Source: a virus. Taken from it: a stretch of DNA of 20,940 nucleotides. Within the stretch, counting starts at the first letter, position 1. Each line of letters opens with the position of its first letter. A program made the translations under genes and the position numbers. Where the stretch lies: positions 1 through 20,940 of IMG/VR virus record IMGVR_UViG_3300047564_003884. One strand, written 5' to 3'. The notes under the pieces are model-generated. The model saw only the letters and a program-made list of their open reading frames with translations. It made no database searches and had not been told where the DNA came from. Below are positions 1-12,000 of this stretch, one piece after another.

Positions 1-1
1 T

Positions 2-3000
2 GCAATTTTTAGTGGAGAAGATATTTCTATCCCATCAATCCACCAGGAAGGATCATTAGTTAAAGGTTTAGACTCAGTATTTTTAACTACTATACTAGAT
101 AGGATCGTAAAACAGTATATTCCTGGTCTTCCCAAGTTAGATTACAATACTGTTAATATTGCGAATATCTTAAGAACAGTAAAAGACTTCTATTCATCGA
201 AAGGAACTAGACAAGCAATTTCATACTTGTTTAAAGTTCTTTATGGAGTAGACATTGATATTTCATATCCAAAAGATCAAATCATCAAACCTTCGGCTGC
301 ATCGTGGTCAATTGATACGATTTTAAGAGCCAAATTGATTTCTGGTAACCCAGAAAATATCAGAGATACTAGCATTATTCAAGAAGAAGATGCTGTGGAT
401 ACTAATGTTAGATATGCTGAAGCTACAGTTGAAAACTTTATCGCAATTCAAACTTCAGACTATGATGTTTATGAGTTAGTTTTGTCGGAAGAATCTATCA
501 TTGGTTCATTCACAATTCCTTATAAGACCAAACTGGCAGAACCAATGACGCCAGAAACTTCGATTATCACTGTAGACTCTACCATTGGATGGCCTGAGAG
601 AAATGGTGAAATTATTGTTGGTACAGAAATCATTAGATATAAGGAAAAATCATTAACGCAGTTCATTGAATGTACCAGAGGTATTAATGAAACTCCAGGA
701 TCTTGGGATTCTGGTACTGTTATTTCCTCAAATTTCTACATTAAGGCAAATTCAGGTACACAGAATGAAGTTGTAATGTCGGTTCTTGGTATTGTTGAAT
801 CGAACAATACAACATTAACTGATGAAAGTAGTTACTACTTACCTGGAGATAAATTGAGTATCTCTAAATTAGGATCTTTAGATACATCTCCTCTTGTAAC
901 TTCATGGTTGTATAACGTTAAGAAATTAATTCAAGTAGAGTCGATCACGTATGGTGGTATTGGCAATAAAACAGCAACTGTTACTTGCTCCAATCCACAT
1001 GGTCTGTTAGTTGGTGACCAAGTAACAGTTTATGGTGCAAACCCAATCGTGTATAATGGTTCTTTCCTAGTTTCTGCTAGAGAAAGTGCTTTAGTATTTA
1101 AGTACGAACTACCACAACCAGCAACATTAAACCCACAGGGCAATATTCTAATTTCTGTCGATTTAAATAAAGGTAAGAGCGATGAGCAATCAATCAATTC
1201 CGCTATTACCAACTTTGCGACAAATATTCAGAATACATTCTTTAATGCATCCAATGTATATGTGGCAGCATCGGGTATTCCAAACTATAAGATTGGTCCT
1301 TTCTTAGGAACATCATTACTTCCAGGAAACCAGAGAAAATTATATAGATTCCCAAGAAATCCACAGACAATCTCACTAAAACCAGAAACAAAATACGGGG
1401 CTGTTGGATCATTCATCAATGGAGTTTCTGCATGGAACTATAAATCGGATACAATTTATAACTATGGTCCAGTAACAAATGTCAATATTATAAATCCTGG
1501 TTCTGATTATGACGCAGATTCTCCCCCAGTTCTATCATTTAAAGGTGGAGGAGGTTCTGGGGCATCTGGACGTGTAGTTGTAGATGGATCAGTAACCTCG
1601 ATTGAAGTTACAAATCAAGGAAATGGTTACACAACTTCGCCACTAGTTTCAATTTCTGGAGGAAAAGGTTCTGGTGCATCTGGAACTGCAATTATCACCA
1701 ACGGAAAAGTAACTCGTATTTTAGTAAATACACCTGGATCGGGATATACTTCAGCACCAACAATTACAGTTACTGGTGGAGGGGGTACTGGATGTACCGC
1801 AGCTGCTTCTGTAAGAGGTCCAATCAAAGAAGTTATTGTTGATGAGTATGGTAATGACTATACTTCAGCACCTGAAGTTTCTCTCAGTAGTGGAGAGGGG
1901 GCAGCTGCACAATCATATGTAAGTAATGGAAGAATCCTTTCTATTGCTGTTATTGCATCGGGTAATGGTTATACCACTGCACCAAAAGTTACAATTGTCG
2001 GAGAAGGATATGGTGCTGTTGCAATCGCAAATATTCAGACAGAAGGATCTGAAGCAGGAAAGGTAACTTCAATCACCATCCTAAACAGAGGTATTGGTTA
2101 TAAGCAAGGTACTACCCAAATTAGGTTGGAATCCGTTGGTAATGGAGCACAGTTTAATACTGAAATTTTTGGTTGGACATTTAATCTACAAGCAAACGTT
2201 AATTATGACTATGCGAATGGATCTATCTTTGAAGGATTCAATAAGCAGTTTGGTGGTGAATATGGTCATGTATCCAATCCAAAGCAACTCAGATACGTTC
2301 TTGGTGATAACTTAACTGTTGTCCAGGGACAAATTGTAGAAAAGGAAAGTGGTATTGTTCACTCCCCTATTATTGGTTGGGCTTTTGATGGCAATCCAAT
2401 TTACGGACCATATGGACTATCAGACCCAACTAACCTTTCTAGTACAGTTGTACCAATTAAGAGTAGTTATGTATTAAAGAGTAATCTGGTATTCGATCCG
2501 CAAATAAATCCCACTCCAGTTAGAATTGATGGTCCATCTTTGGATGAATATTCATCTGGTACTTTTGTGGAGGACTATATCTATCAATTTAGAAGCGAAC
2601 AATTCTATTTGGATGAATATAATGGTAGATATTGCAAAACGCCAGAGTATCCAGAAGGAACCTATGCATATTTTATCACACTAAATTCCGACGGATCTCC
2701 AGCATTCCCATATATTGTTGGACCAAACTTCTATTCCATTCCAGATTCTTGGAACTTAACTCAATTTGCTGTTCAGTCAAATATTCCTTCTGGTATCGTT
2801 AGATATAGAGCACCATTTGAGAATGTTGATATTGATGTCGATAGAGCTCCAAATGAAAGCACAAATGCACTAACTTTAGAAAATGGAGACATTTTAACCT
2901 TTGAGGTTGAAGATGAGAATAGAGATGGTGTTATTGATGAATTTGAAGAAGGAGATCCAGATCAAATCTTCGAAGAGTCTAAACTACAGCTATTTGATTA

Positions 3001-6000
3001 CTTCCCCAAAATTGACTTCTCATCGAGGGTTGATATTGAAATTGAAACTACTACCAAATTTGAAGACGCTAAGATTAGTGGATTTCTAATTGAAAATGCT
3101 GGAGAAAATCATCAGGTTGGTGATAGACTCATTTTTGATGATACTGGAACTGAAGGATACGGAGCTTCTGCTGTAGTTTCGGAAATTATTGGTAAAAATA
3201 TCACTTCATACAACTATGAATATAGTGCAGCACAAGATGAATATTTTGGTATTGTACAGACAGAATCTGCACATAATATGGTTATTGGTGATATTGTCAA
3301 TGTGACTACTGTTCCATTGATGGAACCTACATCAAAATCTATCTACGTTAGAACAATCCAAGGTCTTGAGGATGTTGTTGTAGTGACTCCAGGACTAGGA
3401 TACGACCCAGAAATTGATATTCAAGCGGTAATTGATAGTGATACTGGAGTTGGCGCTATAGTAGAACCAATCGTTTCATCTACAGGTTCATTGAATGATG
3501 TAAGGATTATAAATTCTGGTAGAAATTATCTATCAGATCCAAAGATTAGAATTTCGCACCCACAAGTCCAAAAAAGATCAATCTACTTTGCTATCAGTAG
3601 ATATTATGATGGTGCTGTTAAAATCTTTAAGTCTATTACGGATTCATCAAAGAATACTTATATTGTTGGATCTGTAAAATCATCTAATAATGATACTCAT
3701 GGATTTATTTCTAAGATTAATAGCGAAGGCACTGTACTTTGGTCTAAGTCTCTGACAGCTATCCAACCAGGAAGTACAAAGAGAGCAGAATTTATTGATA
3801 TCGTAAAGAATGGATCTGATCTCTATGTGATTGGTAATACATATCCAAATACTCCATCAGCGGATAACTTTAATCCTGATCTTCTCTTCGCAAAGTATAC
3901 CGAAAATACTAGTGGAACTTCAGTAACTTTAACTTGGCAAAAAGAGGCTGCTGGTATTAGTGGTGTACTGAGAAAAGACTATATCACTGGAATTTCTTCA
4001 ATTAATAATAATATTATTATTTCTGGATATACCACTACAAATTCTACTGGCACATACGATGGTATTTTAATGTACCTATCTCCTGGTGGAGACATTTTAC
4101 ATAAGAGAAAATTAACATCAACAACAGGAACAGAAAAATTACTTGCAATTAAAGTTGATTCTAATGATAATATCTATGTTGTTGGTCAAACGGTAGAGAA
4201 TAATTTACTTGTAGCGAAATTAAGAATTGTAGAGAGTAAAATTACCGCAACTTGGCAAAAGCAAGTTGTTTACAGCGGTCAAGAATTCCATGATATTACA
4301 TTTGATATTGATGAATATGATGAATTGTTTATTACTGCATCAATTGGTACAACAACTAGAAATAGACTTGCTCTAGTTAAACTTGATGGAAATGCAAATG
4401 TTATTACTCAGAAAGAATATAGTATCCCAAGCATTTATTCAATTGTGGGAGCCGGATGTACTATTGACGTATTCTCTGATCTAAATGTTGGTTATTCCGC
4501 CGTTGACACCAACGGTAAGAAGACTTCAGGCGTAATTAAATTGGACTACAAGGGCAATGTGATCAATTCATATACTTTGAGTGGTGTGGAAGGTTATAAC
4601 TTAGTACAGGTCCTCTCGGACGTGTCTGGTGATCCATACTTTGTGGGTAACATTCAACCAAATAGATCACAATTCCTCTACAATGGAAATGATTATACTG
4701 ATTTTATCAGTAGACAAGGTAATTTAACAACATCTGGTACTGTAAGTATTAATACAGATCCAAAGTGGGGTACTAATGCATTTACTGTTGGTCAGAATGG
4801 TGTTCTATCGACCCCAACACTATCAAATTCTGGTAATTGGACTGTTGATGCTTGGATTAAGTGGGACTCAGCGGCCACTGCAAAGGTTGCTCAAATTTTA
4901 AGAATCTACGATTCGTCTTTAACTGACGGTATCAAGGTTCAATTATTTGCGGACAATAGTTCACCATCAACCTTAGGAAAATGGAGAATTTCAAACGAGG
5001 GTGCTACTATATCAACGTTCTCGGCATCAACAAATAATGTAACTCTTCTTTCTAGTGGTTATTACTATATTGCTGTCAATAAGTCATACAATTCTTCTAC
5101 TGGTATTTCAACTTATACTTTATACTTTAACGGTGTCCAGCAAGCACAAATTACATTAACAAATAATATCAACCCAACTCTAATTCAGGTTGGTTCGTCA
5201 ACTACCTATAATTCTTGGCCAACAAAGATTGATAGTTTCAGACTGTCAAATTATGCAATTGCTGCAATAACTATTCCAACAGCGGCATTCTCTGGATATG
5301 ATTATGGGACAGAAGTTGGTTACTTAATGAAGTTTGATAAGAATGCAGATGCAGAAAGAATGGGTAATATTACCCTAACAAATAATGGTATCACTACGAC
5401 AAGAACCGCATCATCCATTAGTGGAAATCAACTGGAACTTCTAGTGGAGACATATACTCTAGGCCCAGATGGTCTACAAGTATTAGATATGAACGATACT
5501 ACTTCATATCTAACTCAAGACTATCATTTACCATCGACACATGCTGATGTGTGGAGTAGCAGAACAGCAACAATTCCTTCCCCTGGAGGAAGAAAGGCGG
5601 TATTTGAAACTAGTGCATATGGTAAGTACTTCTTTAGACATTTTACAATTGATAAATTCGATAACGTTAGAGTTCTAGAAATTAATCAAGATTTTAATTT
5701 TGATATTGGTACTAGAATTAACCAGAAGAATTCGATTGGGGCAACAGTTGGTTCCGCAAGAATTGTTGATATTGATGCAACTAACGATCTTTTATATGTT
5801 ACCGATGTCTCTGGAACTTTCTCAACGAATACTGGTTATTTGGAAAGTTCTGATCTAAAGATTAACGAAATTGAAGATTATTCATTCCCATATATCGATG
5901 CTGATAGTCCAGGAACTTTTAATATCTCAATTCCTGTTGAGGTGGAGGCAACATTTAAGAATTACTCTGATGAAGACTATCTAATTAGAATTGATGAAAT

Positions 6001-9000
6001 TATTACTGGTGCAGCTTATGCTAGAGGATCTGTAGTGTCTCTTGGGCAAGAGTATTTTAGTTTCTCTTCAGATAGAAGATCGGTAACAATTTCTGGATTA
6101 GCATCAGTAACGCAAATTACATTAATTGCTAACTTAACCAAGACGCTTCAAATTGATGCTATTTCAAATACAAACCAGATCTTTGCAAGATCTACAACTT
6201 CACATTATCTCTCTACTGGGGAAAACATTTATACCGAAACAGCACCAGTGTATTCATATGCTGATGGATCTTTCTTCATCAAAGAAATTCTAAGCAAGAA
6301 AGAATTTATTTTTGAAATTGATAGTGTTCCTGGATCATTTATTGGAAGTGGAACTCAACTCTATGTTTATGTCAAGCATCCTGTATTTAAGTTCATTTAT
6401 GGGCAGCAGTACACCTTTGATGTTACCCATGTATCTAACGAAGGTTACTACTTATCATTCTATAGAGACAATTTAAATAAGATTGAATATACATTTAAGA
6501 ATATTGTCAGAAAAGGTATTCCTGGTAGAGATGCACCTGGCGCATCTCCATTTATTTCATTCAAGGTCACTGATGATGTTTCAAATATTAGTTATTATGC
6601 AGATCCATCTAGAATTGGTCCAAAGAGCCCAGTTTCAAACTTCTCATATATTGACGTTGTAAAGAGTCCTTATATTGGTAAGTTTGAAATCATTGAAACT
6701 TCTGGTGGCACAGTAACAGTTGGGGACAATAAGTTTAAATTTAAGATTGATATTGATCCAGAAAAGAATGCACAATCTTCCCTATCATCATATTCAACTC
6801 AATCTTCTAAGGTTGCTGGATCTATTGCAAATATTAGACTTGTTAATGGAGGAGGTTTCTACAAGAAACTACCCGTCATTACTGATATTCAATCTGTAAG
6901 AAAAATTGAAAGAGTTGAAATTAGAAGTCCAGGAACAGAATATCAACCAGGAGAATACTTTGGTGTACCAATTTTAGGTGATGGTGCTGGAGGAAAGGTA
7001 AGAATTACTGTGGACGAGAATAGTGATCCTGCAGGTCAAATCATTGAGGTTGCTGTAACAGATCCTGGTAAAGGATATACTGAGGCATATATTGACGTTG
7101 ATGCCATTGATGGAATCTTGGGTCCACAATTAAGCGGTTCTGGTGCTGTTCTTGATGTCATTATTCCACCAAAGGGTACTGGATCATCTATCTTCGTTCA
7201 AGGTGAAAATGTTGGTAAGATTAAGAAACTGAAGAACAATAACTTTGGATTTAATTACACGCATGATTATACCTTAAGACCAGAAATTACATTCCCCGTA
7301 AACCTACAATTAATTAATACAAGTATTCTTAGTAACATTAAAGTTACAGATCCTGGTACTGGTTATACATCAGTTCCCCAGGTTGTAATCACAGGTGGTG
7401 GTGGATCGGGTGCTGAGGCTATTGCAGAAACCCGAAACGGAAGAATTAGTGGTATCGTAATCAAGAATGCTGGATTTGGTTACAGTACTGCTCCTACAGT
7501 TGAGTTAAAGACATCCTTTACTTATGTTGTGAACTTAGACCTCGGACTATTCCAGATGGCATATCCCCATGGAATTACTAATGGATCTGAGATTACATTT
7601 ACTGTAGAGGATTTGGGTGAAGGAACTGCATTCCCACTAACCTCATTCGGTTATATCATTCCAGGTCAGATCTATTATGCAATTGCAGGAGAATTTGCAG
7701 GTCTGGAAGATGATCAACTAAGAATTGCATTAACCCCACAAGATGCAGAATCTGGCAACTATATCTCTTTTGCTAATGCTGGTAATGGAAGACAAATTTT
7801 ATTAACTAACTCATTTGGTGGAGCAGCAGAGGCTATTGTTGAAACTGGAAGATTCTTATCTGGTGAACAGGTATTCCAAGGTGAAACTCTAGAAACTGCA
7901 TCCGCAATTGGTTATGTTTCTGACAATGATGGGTGGCAAATCGGTCCAAGAATCCTTAAACTGATCAATACAACAGGAACATTCTCGGTGGGGCAAATTG
8001 TAAATGGTGTCATTTCAAAGGCAAGTGGTACTATTGATAACATCAATGCAGCAAAAGGAGTTATTGAGGTGGATTCGATCACCAAGACTCCAGGTAAGTT
8101 CTTAGATGATGTCGGCAAACCAAATGAAATTGTTCAAAAAATTCAAGACTCATATTTATACCAACAGTTCTCATATAATGTGAAGTCCCCAATTTCCATT
8201 GATCAGTGGAAAACTACAGTAATCGATAACACTCATCCAACAGGATTTAAGATCTTTGGGGAAATTCAAATCGAAGAAGATCAAAAGGGACTCACGGATA
8301 AAGTCGATTTTGAACTAACGAAGAGCGTAAATCTTGTCGAAAGTTCTGTCGTCGCTCATATTGACAACTTTGGACTAGTAGAACCAGTTTATAAAGAATT
8401 TGATAATACACAGGTACTATTTAGAACCAAAAAACTAACATCATCCGAGGAGATTTTAACTTCATACGTTCAGAAAATTGATGATATTGCATATCTATTT
8501 GATGGTGAGAGAACATCTTTCCCACTAACCATTGATGGAAATACTGTAATTGCCAACACCAATCAACTGCAACTCATAATTAATGGTGTTGCACAGTCTC
8601 CTGGAACATCCTTCCAAGTTCAACAAGGAAGTATTGTATTTAGTGAAGCTCCGCCTGCACCAACCAAGATCAGTTATGCTAGATTAACACTACAATTCTT
8701 ACAGAGTTTTCAAATTGAAATTAGCAATGTCAGTGGTATTTTACCAGAACTTGGACAAACTATTAGAGGTCTAGTTAGTGGTGTTTCCGCAACTGTAATT
8801 GAATCAACAACATCATCAATCACTGTCTTCAATAAAAGCGGCAATTTTACTCCTGGGGAACTACTCCTCGGATCTGCTACTGGACTAAGTGCTCAATTTG
8901 ATTCTGAAGTACTACTTGTTAATGATAACATCTTTGAATTTAAAGAGGCGATTACAAATACAAATAAAAAAACAGCAGAAGTTGAGGAGATCAATTTAAA

Positions 9001-12000
9001 TATTGCAAATAGCGTTGTAACTAACGAGATTGTAATTAGTAAGACTTCTGGTACGTATAATAGTCCCTCAGGTCTCCTAGCGATTGGAATCAATGATTTT
9101 ATTATTTCGGCCAAAACCAAAGTTATTGCCAAAGTAATTTCAGTTTCTCCATATATTGATCCTGAAACTGGAGCTCCTATTTCATCAATTGCAATTAGTG
9201 ATCCAAGTACTTTCTTTGGACTGTTATACAATAGAATTGTATCGCCAGATTATCCAAACGTAATCATAGATGATATTAGCAAATCTAGTGTAGAGATTGT
9301 AGATATCTCAGATTCGGATATAAAGATTGAGGGAAGAATTCCAGAATTTGAAACTATCAATAATATTACTGCGGAGTATACTGTAAACTCTGGTACTGGT
9401 ATTGTAGAGGAAGAGTTTATCCAAAACATCAAGATCAACTATATTAATTCAGATGGTGATTTTGCTCCTAATGAAGTTGTTAACGTAAATAAATTAGCAT
9501 ATAAAGATCTATCTGGAGGTAACTTCCAGTCTGGAGATATTATATCAAATGGATCGGGATACACCGCCAATGTTATTGGTGTAAGTTATGCATTGAAATA
9601 TTTGTTCTTAGGAGAGCAAACGGGTTCGTTTAGTATTGGTGACACAATATCATGTGATAGATCATTTGTATCTAATGATGATATTGTTGCTGGTAGAAAT
9701 GCTGATGCATCCGACCTAATTCTTGCTAACAAACTTTTAATTGCTGATGTTGCAGTCGGTAGAATGCTTGCTGCCTTCCCTGGATTTACTGTACCAGGAG
9801 GAAACCAAAATTGCAAGGATGATATTGTTGATGTTCTAGATGAAATTTGTTTTAACCTTAAGTATGGTGGAAACCATAGAGCATATGATGTAGGTCAACT
9901 CTACATCGACAACACATATTTACAGGACGAGAGAGATGAATCGGTTTATGCTTTCAACCAAGCAAGAAACATGGCAATTCAGGCCATGCGTAACGAATCA
10001 ATTACCATCGGTGGTTATTCATCTCTCAGTCAGTATTTCAATCTATCTGTAGAAGGAGATCAGTCTGGAGAAGAAGGAGTTTATATTCCTGGTGACTGTG
10101 CTGATGTTGCAGCATCACTAACTACATTATTTGGTATTGTAACCCAAGCTATTGGAAGTGATGCAACTCCTGGTAATTTAACTGGCATTACAAGAACTAA
10201 TATCGGAACAGTATCTGCAGAGATCTCAGCATATTTAGAGATTCCATTTAATGTAGAGCAAATTAATACTACCACTGATAGTATTACAACGTTCCAATAC
10301 TTTGATGATACTCAACACAGATTTAGAGATGCAGCAAATCTACTAAGATTGAATTCCACTTATATTATTGAAGAAACTGTTGGTAGAATGAAGAATCTGT
10401 ATCCAGATTTGATTATTCCTGGTGATCAAACTGGAGGATCTGATGGAACTTCCAGATGTAAAGTGGATCTATCACTACTTCTAAATGCTATTATCGATGA
10501 CTTAGAGTATGGAGGAAACTATGAAACTCTAGCTGCTGGACGTTTTTACTTAGATGAAAACGGTGGTATTAGATTTATCGCCAGACAAATTCTACAGAGC
10601 GTATATGCTCACCAACAGATGAGTCTATTGTGTCAGGAAGCAGTGCAAGGTACTTTGTCAAATACACCAGATTATACCAATGAAATTCCAGTACTACCTT
10701 TAGACATTACCATTGATCCAGCACCAGTAAACGGAGTATATTGTGCAGATGTAGTATCAAAAATTGATACCCTATGGTCTTTAATCAATGAGGTAATTAC
10801 TACTACTGGAGATGTATATAAGGATGCATCAAATGCTCTTTGGTTCAATAGAGACTTTATTGCAGATGAAGCGGTAGGTAAAACAACTAGTTATTTCACA
10901 TATTTCTTAAACGGAACTCAATATAAAGCGTTTGAATATCCAGGTGGAAATAATGGCGTAACTAAGTGTAAAAGAGATATCGCAGATTATATTATTCCAT
11001 CAATCATTGCCGATTTAATGAGTGGCGGTGACTCAAATACAATTGATGCTATGACATACTATATTGATATTAATGATGTTCTCCACGTCAAAGATGAACT
11101 TCTACCAACAATCTATGCATTTGAGCAAGTAAATATTCTTTGCCAATATGCAATTGATAACTGGGTTGTAACAGGAACTTCTGATGTTTATTCTGCACAA
11201 TTTGGTAATGCTGCAGATATGTACTTTGATGAGTCTATCACAGAAGATGATGGTACTTATGGGGGCAACTGCGCTGTAATTAAGTCTGCTATAGATGCGC
11301 TTTTCACAAAAGCAATTGATATCTTATTACCAGTTCATGCAAATACTGACACCTATAGAGATGCTGCTAAGTTAATCCTATTCAACAAAGAGTATTTTAA
11401 GGAGGAGATTGCTGGAGCCGTAACTGCACAGTATCCAGGATTCAATTTTGGTGGAGCAAACTCTACAGAATTACCAGCATACAGAACAAAATGCAAGAGA
11501 GACATTGGATATATTGTAGATGCAATTGTATATGATTTACTAACAAATGGCAACTCTGCAATCCTTTTTGCAACACAGTCCTATATTGATGCTGCAACTG
11601 GAACATTAATCTCCTTACAGGGTGAATTAGTTCAAACACTATATGCATACACATTATTGAGAACTTTCATGAAGTCTGCCATTAGAGAGAACTTAACTTC
11701 ACCTTCACCAAATGTTTCATTCTATTCATACACCGATAATAATATCGCTATAACTGCTGGTCAACTAACTACAATTGACACCTTCCTGGATAATAGGATG
11801 TCAATCTTATTAGGAACTCTCAACAATTCAAATTACATTGAATCAAATGAGATTGTTGCATATAATGCAATCAATGTTCCATCTAGAGTGTATCCATCCA
11901 GAATTGATATTACTGGAATTAGCGGTAGACTAAGTGCTGGTGATTATATCTATGGACAAACTTCAGGTATCAAAGGAGAAATAGAATCTATCTTTACAAA

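Noticed and set aside
227-229. TTG at 227 as the start of the giant gene
   Set aside because: The same frame is open to the left edge and the codons before 227 encode the conserved FYSSKGT motif, so the gene begins outside the window.
1472-2154. CRISPR or DNA-level tandem repeat
   Set aside because: The periodicity is in the protein; at the DNA level the units are diverged, without identical repeats or spacers.
8893-9231. Minus-strand open frame of 112 codons inside the giant gene
   Set aside because: It is fully inside a strongly coding plus-strand frame, has no recognisable protein pattern and no ribosome site; the other minus-strand frames were rejected for the same reason.
9481-9500. 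GTAAATAAA within the giant gene as a late promoter
   Set aside because: It is inside coding sequence far from any gene start and matches the octamer poorly; such strings are expected by chance in AT-rich DNA.
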